Of a DNA stretch of 5,659 bases, positions 1-5,659 are shown piece after piece. This DNA comes from Pseudomonadota bacterium (GTDB taxonomy: Bacteria > Pseudomonadota > Alphaproteobacteria > Sphingomonadales > SMXR01): assembly GCA_022571175.1 (NCBI GenBank), contig JACZYI010000129.1:1-5659 (forward strand), written 5' to 3'. The notes under the pieces are model-generated. The model was not told the origin of the DNA, ran no database searches, and saw only the letters and a list, made by a program, of their open reading frames with translations. A program made the translations under genes and the position numbers. The number at the start of each line of letters is the position of its first letter. Position 1 is the first letter of the stretch.

Positions 1-498
1 TCCCTGGACGGTCTTGATGCCTATTTGCGTTTCCCGTTTGAGGAATTGCTCTACAAGATCGGCATGACTCATACACAGCTGGAGACCGACTGGGACGGCA
101 ATTTTATCCTCTCCAGCCAGGTCTGGACCACGGCCCGCGACCTGGCCCGGCTCGGGCTTCTTTATCTGAATGATGGTGTTTGGGAAGGTGCGCAGATTTT
201 GCCTGAAGGATGGGCGGACTATGTGGCAACCGCCGCTGGACCACAGCCGCCTGAACGTTTCCCTGGCTATGGTGCCCAATGGTGGCTGTATAATGAGCGC
301 TTTCCCGAAGTTCCCGACGATATGTATGCCGCGCGTGGTAATCGCGGGCAAAATCTGGCCATCATTCCGTCGTTTGGGCTAATCATTGTGCGCCGGGGTT
401 ATGATCCGGCGGGCGGGCAGGGCTTTCAGTTGCATGAATTTGTGGCAGATGTGTTGGTCGCACTCAATGCGCCGGACGAGGGGGAGTTTCATAAATGA
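1..498 (+). CDS. Beta-lactamase-fold serine hydrolase, C-terminal part (5' truncated by window edge)
   Basis: The frame is open from base 1, so the gene begins outside the window; 165 residues are visible, ending at TGA 496-498. The TTG at 25 is only an internal codon. The text matches the C-terminal third of the beta-lactamase/penicillin-binding superfamily (class C type, including esterases and 6-aminohexanoate-dimer hydrolase-like proteins): GMTHTQ, then the helix TARDLARLGLLYLNDGVW and ILPEGW, then the last strands ARGNRGQ...IIPSFGLIIVRRG (about bases 331-390). In this family the Lys-Thr-Gly box is often replaced by a variant G-x-x-G-Q segment, as seen here. The catalytic Ser-x-x-Lys and Tyr residues and any signal peptide lie upstream and cannot be checked. 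Such proteins are usually periplasmic or membrane-attached hydrolases; the substrate cannot be predicted. Its stop overlaps the start of the SET gene by four bases, which suggests co-transcription and coupled translation. Family assignment is firm, function is open. Confidence 0.88.
   Translation, partial: SLDGLDAYLRFPFEELLYKIGMTHTQLETDWDGNFILSSQVWTTARDLARLGLLYLNDGVWEGAQILPEGWADYVATAAGPQPPERFPGYGAQWWLYNERFPEVPDDMYAARGNRGQNLAIIPSFGLIIVRRGYDPAGGQGFQLHEFVADVLVALNAPDEGEFHK
478..486 (+). promoter_or_regulatory. Ribosome binding site of the SET-domain gene
   Basis: GAGGGGGAG lies inside the 3' end of the hydrolase gene, eight bases before the ATG at 495. Together with the ATGA overlap it supports this start and translational coupling. 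Confidence 0.6.
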
Positions 499-1031
499 AC
501 CTCACATGGTTTTCAGAAAAAACCGAAAAAATAAAAAGCGGTATTGAGGGAACCGGACTTTTTGCCCGTGATGCCATTGAGGTTGGTGAAATTGTTGTGG
601 TTAAAGGTGGATATGTTTTCCCAAAAACGGTCTGTGATGAATTGAAAAAAACCCTGGGTCCGGCAGATATTCAGATTACGGATGATTTATATATTGGCCC
701 AACAACGAAAAAAGAGCGCGACAGTTCCATGATGTATCTGAATCATTCCTGCGCGCCCAATGTGGGGGTCTTTGGTCAAATATCCTTTGTAGCCATGCGC
801 GATATTTCATCCGGCGAAGGACTGACCCTGGACTATGCAATGTTTGATGACGATGATTATGAAATGACTTGCCGGTGCGGGCAGTCAAATTGTCGGATCA
901 TCATTACTGGAAAAGATTGGCAAAAAATGGAATTACAAACGCGCTACCAAGGGTATTTCTCATATTATCTGGCCAGAAAAATCAATGACAATTTTAGTGG
1001 CGGAGAGAAAGAGCCTATGCCAAATGAATAA
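495..1031 (+). CDS. SET-domain protein, putative protein-lysine N-methyltransferase
   Basis: This 178-residue protein is a compact SET domain with a post-SET tail. Visible hallmarks are the N-terminal GIEGTGLFA (residues 16-24; SET-I G-x-G-L-F-A type), YLNHSCAPNV (81-90) with the NHSC knot motif that binds S-adenosylmethionine, GEGLTLDYA (107-115; equivalent of the GEEL-x-x-DY motif, with Tyr114 as the likely catalytic tyrosine), and CRCGQSNC (126-133). In SET proteins those three cysteines plus the Cys of NHSC (Cys86) bind one zinc ion. All key elements are present, so activity is plausible. The family moves methyl groups from S-adenosylmethionine to lysine side chains; bacterial substrates are mostly unknown and none can be inferred here. 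There is no signal peptide, so it should be cytosolic. The start ATG overlaps the hydrolase stop and has a good Shine-Dalgarno. GC is about 44% in 541-960 (185 of 420 counted) against about 60% in 121-300 of the preceding gene, which hints at horizontal acquisition. Confidence 0.88.
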   Translation: MNLTWFSEKTEKIKSGIEGTGLFARDAIEVGEIVVVKGGYVFPKTVCDELKKTLGPADIQITDDLYIGPTTKKERDSSMMYLNHSCAPNVGVFGQISFVAMRDISSGEGLTLDYAMFDDDDYEMTCRCGQSNCRIIITGKDWQKMELQTRYQGYFSYYLARKINDNFSGGEKEPMPNE

Positions 1032-1164
1032 CTTGTTTACAGAACTCAAGCACCGCAATGTGCTTCGGGTGGCATGTGCTTACGCGGTTGTTTCCTGGAT
1101 TATCCTGCAGGTGGTGGACGTGATTGCAGCGCTTGAGATGAATGCTATGGAGAGTCGTGATTAG
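1024..1164 (+). pseudogene. N-terminal remnant of a TolB-like/TPR membrane protein (46 codons), or a small one-helix membrane protein
   Basis: An ATG overlapping the SET stop by eight bases (ATGAATAA) opens 46 codons ending at TAG 1162-1164. It begins MNNLFTELKHRNVLRV, then a hydrophobic helix of about residues 16-37 (ACAYAVVSWIILQVVDVIAA). From memory, this closely follows the N-terminus of a large family whose members start like M-x-x-F-x-ELKRRNVFRVAxAYxVVAWLLLQVAD and continue through further membrane helices into a TolB-like domain (COG5616) and TPR repeats. Those two later parts appear about 1.3 kb downstream in the 925-residue protein. After LEM (about base 1140) the resemblance stops and the frame ends with NAMESRD. 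The simplest reading is a truncated gene start left when a receiver-EAL module replaced the middle. The frame still has a start, a purine-rich stretch upstream (GGAGAGAAAGAG, 1002-1013) and an intact helix, so it might still be translated as a small membrane protein. Confidence 0.7.
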
Positions 1165-1175
1165 GTTTTTTTGGC

Positions 1176-1182
1176 AAGGAAG
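1176..1182 (+). promoter_or_regulatory. Ribosome binding site deciding the start of the EAL-TPR gene
   Basis: AAGGAAG ends five bases before ATG 1188 and only two bases before the in-frame TTG at 1185. It therefore favours the ATG. An in-frame TGA at 1158-1160 rules out a start further upstream than that stop. Confidence 0.65.
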
Positions 1183-1187
1183 TTTTG

Positions 1188-3965
1188 ATGGCAATTGAGG
1201 CACTCAATATTCTTATTCTGGATGAGGACCGCTCGGCGGCCAATTTTACGGCGCTCGTGTTGGACCGTGTCGGGGTTCCTCGGAGTGTGCCAATTTCCTC
1301 CTTCGACAAAGTCTCAGGGCTGTTGGCCAATCAGGATTTCGATATCATAATCACGACGCTTCGTGATACGGCAGACCTCTTAGGGGTGATCTCGGATTTG
1401 GAGCGACCACCGCATCTGATCTTTCTGGGAGGCGGGGATGAAGCTGTCCAAAATACGATTATGCAGCTGGTATCTGCCCATAAATTGACCCTGCTGGGGC
1501 GGCTCGAAAAACCCGTTAAGAAAGAGGCCGTTCAGACCCTGCTGCAAAGTTTTAAAGGCCGCCAAGAGCCCAAGACAGGTGAGCCTGCAAAAAATAAATC
1601 GCTGAGTGCCGAAGAGGTTAGGATCGGCCTGGAGAAGGGTTATCTTTTTCCCCATTTCCAGCCCAAGGTTGAGATCAAATCTGGCAAGCTGGTTGGCGTC
1701 GAGTGCTTGGCGCGCTGGCAGGACCCGGACCGGGGCCTTGTTTTTCCAGACCAGTTTATCTCGGTGGCTGAGGAACACGGGCTGATTAGAGAGCTAACGC
1801 GATCTATTTTTGTCCAGGCCATGAAACAGGCGGCTGAATGGCATGTGGATGGACTGGATGTAAAGGTCAGCGTCAACGCCAGCATGGATGACCTGGAAGA
1901 CAAGAGCTTTTCAGACTTCGTTTTGCGAGCCGCGGGAGATGCCGGTGTTGCCTTTGACCGGGTCATGATCGAGGTTACAGAGACCAAGATCATGTCGGAT
2001 ATCAAAGGGCCCCTGGCGACCCTGAGCAAACTTCGGAACAAGGGGGTTGGGATTTCCATCGATGATTACGGGACCGGCTTTTCATCCCTGAAACAAGTAT
2101 CCCAGGTGCCAGCGACAGAGCTGAAGGTAGATCGTGAATTTGTGTTCGAAGCCTGGAAAGACAAAGAAAAACGGGTGCTGCTGGAAACTTCTATTGATAT
2201 GGGCCGTAAGCTTAAACTTCATGTGGCCGCAGAAGGTGCAGAAACGATCAAGGATTGGCGCTTGCTGGAGGAACTGGGCTGCGACAGCGTTCAGGGGTAT
2301 TTTTGCGCCAAGCCAATGGCTGCTTCAGAGCTTATCCCCTGGTATAAAGCATGGCAGAAAAACAAGCCCGAGCCGGTCAAGAGAAAGCCCGAAAAAACAA
2401 TCACTGGTTCTGATGGGTCAAGGGAGGCCGAGGTCGGATTTCTACAAAAAATTCAGCCGGGCCATTGGCTGGCTATGCTCGCCGTGCTCGCAGCGGCTGC
2501 TTATTATTTTGTCACCCAAAACCCTTTTTCCGAACCGCAAGATAACCTGTTGCAGTCTGAAGAAATCACGATCGCGGTGCTTCCCTTTGCAGACATGAGT
2601 CCTGAAGGCGATCAAGTCCACTTCACAGACGGAATTTCGGAGGAAATCCTAAATGTACTGGCAAAAATTCCCAACTTGCATGTGACCTCGCGGTCATCCG
2701 CCTTTCGATTTAGAGGGAGTGATATTCACATTCCAACGGTGGCCCAACAATTGGGTGTGGCCCATGTGTTGGAGGGCAGCGTGCGTAAATCCGGCGCTCG
2801 TATACGCATAACCGCCCAGTTGATTGATGCGGCGAGTGATACCCATCTCTGGTCCGAGACCTATGACCGCGAGCTGACCACTGCCAATATCTTCGACATT
2901 CAAAGCGATATCGCCGCCGCTATTGCGGCTGCACTAAGATCAACTCTGTCGCTGGAAGGAGAGGCGCGCCTAGTCAAAGCGCCGACCGAAAATATGGCAG
3001 CGCTCGAAGCTTATTTCAGGGGTAAGCAACTGCTTGGGCGTCGTGACCGAGACAGTCTCACCACTGCAGGCGCTCATTTCGAAGAGGCGATTGACCTTGA
3101 TCCAGATTATGCATCCGCTTACTCAGGATTGGCAGACGTTTATATGTTGCTGCCGCAATACGATCCAGAGCTGGACCGGGCAATGGCCCGGGCACGCGTG
3201 CGCGAAGCCGTTACACGCGCCCTAATGCTAGACCCTGATCTGCCTGAGGCATTAGCATCAATGGCTTGGTATCGCCTTAACCAAGAATATGACTGGGCAG
3301 CGGCCGAAGCACTTTTCCGTCGAGCGCTGGAAATACATCCATCCAATCTAAACGCAATGCATTGGATGTCTCACTTGTTATCCTGGCAGGGCCGTCACCT
3401 TGAAGCCCTTGCGCTGGCGGAACGCGCCGTTGTTGTTGACCCGGTATCACCCCTAATGCGTACCAATCTTGCCTATATCATGGTGGACGCGGGCCAATAT
3501 GATGTGGCGACTACGCTGATCAACCAATTGATTGAAGAAGGTTCTGGTCTGCTATCCACACTACGCATCCTGTGGCAAGCAGAAACCCGAATGCGCCGTT
3601 TCGATAGTGCGGCAAATTCGCTGGTCCGCTGGGCTATCGCCAACGGTTTAGATGTGGCAGTAGCAGAGCAGATAGGTCAGATCTTACAGAGCGCTGAAGA
3701 AAATGCTCAAGCGTCCGAGGCTCTCTCGGAGCAATTGGCCCGCTGGCCATCCAATTTGGAAATATCCATTCCGGCCTATGCCGCAATCATGGATGCGGAC
3801 CAAACTATTGAGCTCCTTGAACAGGCTTATCAAGAACGCGCCGAGGCTTTTAGCCTCATGAGCCTCAGGATTAACCCCTCATACGACTTTTTGCGGGATG
3901 ACCCGCGATTTAAAGACCTGTTGCACCGCGTCGGCTTGGATGATGTGGCTGCGGGCGGCCAATGA
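1188..3965 (+). CDS. Receiver-like/EAL c-di-GMP phosphodiesterase fused to a TolB-like and TPR membrane protein
   Basis: This 925-residue protein has five parts. (1) Residues 5-122 form a receiver-like domain: DED at 12-14 and Lys108-Pro109 match the acidic pocket and conserved lysine, but the phosphoacceptor position at the end of strand 3 is Thr56-Thr57 instead of Asp, and the usual Ser/Thr of strand 4 is Gly, so it is probably not phosphorylated in the normal way. (2) Residues about 140-390 form an EAL domain with ECL (172-174) for EAL, Asn230, E-V-T-E (262-265), DDYGTGFSSL (292-301), Lys313, Glu349 and QGY (369-371); the metal- and base-binding residues all look present, so it should hydrolyse c-di-GMP to pGpG. 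(3) A Lys/Pro-rich linker (about 391-424). (4) One membrane helix at about 427-442. (5) A TolB-like domain (about 458-590; IAVLPFADMS, DGISEEILNVLAKIP, LGVAHVLEGSVRK, DTHLWSETYDREL), then TPR-type helical repeats from about 602 (e.g. A-x-x-F-E-E-A-I-D-L-D-P) to the end. Positive charges before the helix and acidic residues after it put EAL in the cytoplasm and TPR in the periplasm. It is probably the last gene of the upstream series. The sensed signal and partners are unknown. Confidence 0.88.
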   Translation: MAIEALNILILDEDRSAANFTALVLDRVGVPRSVPISSFDKVSGLLANQDFDIIITTLRDTADLLGVISDLERPPHLIFLGGGDEAVQNTIMQLVSAHKLTLLGRLEKPVKKEAVQTLLQSFKGRQEPKTGEPAKNKSLSAEEVRIGLEKGYLFPHFQPKVEIKSGKLVGVECLARWQDPDRGLVFPDQFISVAEEHGLIRELTRSIFVQAMKQAAEWHVDGLDVKVSVNASMDDLEDKSFSDFVLRAAGDAGVAFDRVMIEVTETKIMSDIKGPLATLSKLRNKGVGISIDDYGTGFSSLKQVSQVPATELKVDREFVFEAWKDKEKRVLLETSIDMGRKLKLHVAAEGAETIKDWRLLEELGCDSVQGYFCAKPMAASELIPWYKAWQKNKPEPVKRKPEKTITGSDGSREAEVGFLQKIQPGHWLAMLAVLAAAAYYFVTQNPFSEPQDNLLQSEEITIAVLPFADMSPEGDQVHFTDGISEEILNVLAKIPNLHVTSRSSAFRFRGSDIHIPTVAQQLGVAHVLEGSVRKSGARIRITAQLIDAASDTHLWSETYDRELTTANIFDIQSDIAAAIAAALRSTLSLEGEARLVKAPTENMAALEAYFRGKQLLGRRDRDSLTTAGAHFEEAIDLDPDYASAYSGLADVYMLLPQYDPELDRAMARARVREAVTRALMLDPDLPEALASMAWYRLNQEYDWAAAEALFRRALEIHPSNLNAMHWMSHLLSWQGRHLEALALAERAVVVDPVSPLMRTNLAYIMVDAGQYDVATTLINQLIEEGSGLLSTLRILWQAETRMRRFDSAANSLVRWAIANGLDVAVAEQIGQILQSAEENAQASEALSEQLARWPSNLEISIPAYAAIMDADQTIELLEQAYQERAEAFSLMSLRINPSYDFLRDDPRFKDLLHRVGLDDVAAGGQ

Positions 3966-4171
3966 ACTTGATTGATGGGCTTAAAAGCCGAAATGAATTC
4001 CTTATCATATGAGGGTTTTTTTATAATGTCCGCTTCCGGCCAGTAGCGCGCCTTCCTGAATCTCCCGTTTTGATTCAACGCCGCCATAATGTTGAGGAAT
4101 ACGGCGCTCAAACAAAAGACCGCTTCCTTTGTTAGCTGGTTGACCCAAATCAAGCCGAGGGGAGGTATTTC
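3966..4171. other. Convergent intergenic region between the EAL-TPR gene and tyrS
   Basis: These 206 bases separate two convergent genes. They hold a short hairpin GGCTT-AA-AAGCC (3978-3989) without a T run, then the candidate terminator at 4000-4022. No clear terminator for tyrS was found on the - strand. One - strand frame stays open from inside the end of tyrS to TGA at 4005-4007, reading for example GQPANKGSGLLFERRIPQ, without a good start. I do not recognise it and treat it as non-coding or decayed. The stretch near 4025-4045 (AATGTCCGCTTCCGGCCAG) resembles dispersed intergenic elements seen in alphaproteobacterial genomes, by memory only. Confidence 0.5.
4000..4022 (+). terminator. Weak Rho-independent terminator after the EAL-TPR gene
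   Basis: CCTTAT (4000-4005) and ATGAGG (4009-4014) pair as a six-base stem including one T-G wobble, with the loop CAT. One G and then seven T bases (4016-4022) follow. It lies 34 bases after the stop at 3965. The stem is short and AT-rich, so efficiency may be low; read-through would run antisense into tyrS. Confidence 0.5.
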
Positions 4172-5425
4172 TCAACCCAGCTTCAGCACTGCATGGCGTT
4201 TTTTGCCAGCCGAGAGCCTGGCCGCGCCGTCTTCATTGAAATGGGTTTTCTCCAGCGCTGCATCCACCGCGCCTATGACGTCGCCGTTTATTCTGGCCCC
4301 GCCTTGCTCGATCAGCCGCCGGGCCTCCTTTTTGGAGGCGGATAGTCCGGTTGCCAAAAAAGCCTCAACAAAGGTAAAGCCCGCATTATATTGCTCGGCG
4401 CTAATTTCAAAGCTTGATAAATCCTCGCCCATCTTGCCCGCTTCGAAAGTCTCTTTAGCGGTTGCCTCAGCGCCCCTGGCAGCTTCTTCGCCGCGGCAGA
4501 GTTTGGTGGCCTCATAAGCCAGGATTTTCTTGGCTTGGTTAATCTCGGCCCCTTCCAAGGCCTCAAGCCGGGCGATTTCCTCCAGGGGCAGATCGGTGAA
4601 AAGCCTGAGAAAGCGAGCAACATCCGGGTCTTCGGCATTGCGCCAGAACTGATAATAATCATGGTTCGAGAGTGCGCTCTCATTCAACCAGACAGCTCCT
4701 CTCGTGGTCTTGCCCATTTTCGAACCATCGGCGGTAGTAATGAGCGGGCTGGTGAGCCCAAATAGCGAGGCGCCATCAATGCGCCGCGCCAGCTCCATGC
4801 CATTGACGATATTGCCCCACTGGTCCGAGCCACCCATTTGCAGTCGGCATCCCTGGCGTCGCCACAGTTCCAGAAAATCATAGGATTGCAGGATCATATA
4901 GTTGAATTCCAGAAAAGTAAGTGGTTGTTCGCGGTCCAGGCGCAATTTGACCGAATCGAAGGTGAGCATACGGTTGATGGTGAAATGCGGGCCCACATCG
5001 CGTAAAAAATCAATATGCCCCAAGGCCTTGAGCCATTCGGAATTATCCACCATCAGAGCATCGGATGCGCCATCGCCGAAGGTGAGAAAACGCTCGAACA
5101 GATCCTTGATGCTGGTCTGGTTGCTGGCAATCTCGCCCTCGGTGAGCAAGAGCCGCGATTCATCCTTGCCCGAAGGGTCGCCAATAAGGGTAGTGCCCGT
5201 ACCCATCAGCACGATTGGCTTGTGACCGCATTTTTGCAGATGATAGAGCAGCATGACGCCAACCAGATTGCCCACATGCAGGGAAGGCGCGGTGCAGTCA
5301 AAGCCGATATAAGCGGTAACCGGCCCCTCCGCCAGCGCATCATCCAGCCCGGCATCATCGGTGATCTGGTGAATGAAGCCGCGTTCAGCCAGAATTTTCA
5401 GATAATCTGATTTATACTCAGCCAC
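4172..5425 (-). CDS. tyrS: Tyrosyl-tRNA synthetase
   Basis: This 417-residue protein is the usual length for a bacterial TyrS (class I aminoacyl-tRNA synthetase), which joins tyrosine to tRNA-Tyr with ATP in the cytosol. Order of parts: Rossmann catalytic domain with tyrosine-pocket residues Tyr39 and Asp43, the HIGH-type motif HVGN (50-53), YMILQSYD (176-183) with Gln180 and Asp183 for tyrosine recognition, GGSDQWGN (198-205), the KMSKS-type loop KMGKT (236-240), an alpha-helical anticodon-binding region, and a C-terminal S4-like RNA-binding domain (from about 350; LSASKKEARRLIEQGGARING). All catalytic motifs are intact. The start is GTG (5425-5423), not ATG. It is chosen because a strong Shine-Dalgarno (AAAGGGAG) lies nine bases upstream, and no other start codon lies close by. 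The gene is divergent from the anmK-like gene and convergent with the EAL-TPR gene. No T-box or attenuator is visible in the short leader. Confidence 0.97.
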   Translation of the reverse strand: MAEYKSDYLKILAERGFIHQITDDAGLDDALAEGPVTAYIGFDCTAPSLHVGNLVGVMLLYHLQKCGHKPIVLMGTGTTLIGDPSGKDESRLLLTEGEIASNQTSIKDLFERFLTFGDGASDALMVDNSEWLKALGHIDFLRDVGPHFTINRMLTFDSVKLRLDREQPLTFLEFNYMILQSYDFLELWRRQGCRLQMGGSDQWGNIVNGMELARRIDGASLFGLTSPLITTADGSKMGKTTRGAVWLNESALSNHDYYQFWRNAEDPDVARFLRLFTDLPLEEIARLEALEGAEINQAKKILAYEATKLCRGEEAARGAEATAKETFEAGKMGEDLSSFEISAEQYNAGFTFVEAFLATGLSASKKEARRLIEQGGARINGDVIGAVDAALEKTHFNEDGAARLSAGKKRHAVLKLG

Positions 5426-5434
5426 TAATCCGCG

Positions 5435-5442
5435 CTCCCTTT
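5435..5442 (-). promoter_or_regulatory. Ribosome binding site of tyrS (supports the GTG start)
   Basis: On the - strand AAAGGGAG ends nine bases before GTG 5425-5423. The strong match to the anti-Shine-Dalgarno explains how a GTG codon can start an essential gene and fixes the start. Confidence 0.7.
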
Positions 5443-5468
5443 TAGCCTGTGTCCATGCACCTGAGCCT

Positions 5469-5494
5469 ATGCTAGTGGTCCCATGCCAGTGGTC
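5469..5494. repeat. Two 12-base direct repeats inside the tyrS promoter
   Basis: ATGCTAGTGGTC (5469-5480) and ATGCCAGTGGTC (5483-5494) differ at one base and start 14 bases apart. The first covers the proposed -10 and the second most of the -35. A third ATGC starts at 5455, again 14 bases away, but its remainder does not match well. They may be regulator sites or a small tandem duplication. Confidence 0.5.
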
Positions 5495-5496
5495 AA
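5469..5496 (-). promoter_or_regulatory. Putative sigma-70-type promoter of tyrS
   Basis: Read on the - strand, TTGACC (5496-5491) matches five of six -35 bases. After a 16-base spacer TAGCAT (5474-5469) matches four of six -10 bases. Transcription would begin near 5462, giving a leader of about 37 bases before the GTG with the Shine-Dalgarno inside it. Spacing and position fit a housekeeping promoter; it is a by-eye prediction. Confidence 0.5.
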
Positions 5497-5537
5497 TGCG
5501 AATTTTCCTGGGGCATTTTGCATGCTTTTAGAGCCCC

Positions 5538-5566
5538 TTGCAAATAACTCACAGGCAGAGGATGCT
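5538..5566 (+). promoter_or_regulatory. Weak candidate promoter of the anmK-like gene
   Basis: TTGCAA (5538-5543), a 17-base spacer and GATGCT (5561-5566) have promoter-like spacing, but the -10 matches only three of six consensus bases. It lies 15 to 36 bases before the possible start codons, which fits a very short leader. Confidence 0.25.
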
Positions 5567-5580
5567 AGGCACAGAAAATC

Positions 5581-5659
5581 ATGGGCAAAAATGACCATAG
5601 CATGACCGTTATCGGCCTGATGAGTGGCACCTCGATGGATGGTGTTGATGGGGCGCTGT
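5581..5659 (+). CDS. anmK: Anhydro-N-acetylmuramic acid kinase, N-terminal fragment (3' truncated by window edge)
   Basis: Only 26 codons are visible. They include TVIGLMSGTSMDGVDGAL, the very typical N-terminus of AnmK (MSGTSMDG-x-D), which forms part of the ATP-binding site. AnmK uses ATP to open and phosphorylate 1,6-anhydro-MurNAc to MurNAc-6-phosphate in cytosolic peptidoglycan recycling. An in-frame TAG at 5566-5568 sets the upstream limit. The start may be ATG 5581 or the in-frame ATG 5602; neither has a convincing Shine-Dalgarno, and 5602 would put the conserved motif at the distance normal for the family. The gene is divergent from tyrS, a gene order I recall as frequent in Alphaproteobacteria. 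Confidence 0.85.
   Translation, partial: MGKNDHSMTVIGLMSGTSMDGVDGAL

Noticed and set aside
1185..1187. TTG as the start of the receiver-EAL protein
   Set aside because: It lies only two bases after the Shine-Dalgarno AAGGAAG, too close; ATG 1188 directly after it has proper spacing.
1380..2059. Two long - strand frames (132 and 139 codons) antisense to the EAL domain
   Set aside because: They mirror an unambiguous EAL coding region and show no domain features of their own.
3843..3857. Perfect hairpin GAGGCT-TTT-AGCCTC, followed by another GCCTCA
   Set aside because: It lies inside the TPR coding region with no T run after it; probably chance from Ala-Glu-Ala and Ser-Leu codons.
3830..4153. 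107-codon - strand frame over the end of the EAL-TPR gene and the intergenic gap
   Set aside because: It overlaps a well-supported gene antisense for about 40% of its length, has no recognisable family text and no clear Shine-Dalgarno.
4089..4517. 142-codon + strand frame antisense to tyrS
   Set aside because: Mostly the mirror of tyrS, with Ser/Ala-rich low-complexity text; no ribosome site or known family.
5426..5462. T-box or amino-acid riboswitch upstream of tyrS
   Set aside because: The predicted leader is only about 37 bases and contains no T-box sequence or terminator hairpin; such elements are also not expected in Alphaproteobacteria.

Overview
The window looks like chromosomal DNA from an alphaproteobacterium. 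The grounds are the divergent pair of tyrS and an anmK-like gene (recalled as a common alphaproteobacterial arrangement), a TolB-like/TPR protein family that is frequent in marine Alpha- and Gammaproteobacteria, and moderate to high GC in most genes. No lower taxon can be fixed from the sequence. No RNA gene, insertion sequence, CRISPR array or integrase is visible.

Layout. Positions 1-1164 on the + strand hold a tight series of overlapping reading frames. These are the C-terminal part of a beta-lactamase-fold serine hydrolase (cut by the left edge), a SET-domain protein (4-base ATGA overlap), and a 46-codon frame (8-base overlap) that looks like the broken-off N-terminus of a TolB-like/TPR membrane protein. 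After a 23-base gap with a clear Shine-Dalgarno comes a 925-residue protein (1188-3965). It joins a degenerate receiver domain, a c-di-GMP phosphodiesterase (EAL) domain, one membrane helix, a TolB-like domain and TPR repeats. A weak terminator follows. On the - strand, convergent to it, lies tyrS (4172-5425). It is read from a good promoter in a 155-base divergent intergenic region, whose other side starts an anmK-like kinase cut by the right edge.

Main point. The 46-codon frame and the second half of the 925-residue protein appear to be the two ends of one ancestral gene. In the family as I know it, a short N-terminal motif resembling ELKRRNVFRV plus membrane helices precedes the TolB-like/TPR part. 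Here the middle of that gene seems to have been replaced by a receiver-EAL module, leaving the old start as a small upstream frame and fusing the EAL domain to the last membrane helix. The predicted protein would have a cytoplasmic EAL domain tied through one helix to a periplasmic TPR region, so it could link an envelope signal to c-di-GMP breakdown. The SET gene upstream is clearly AT-richer than the hydrolase gene before it (about 44% GC against about 60% in counted stretches) and may be an import. tyrS and anmK are ordinary housekeeping genes for translation and peptidoglycan recycling.
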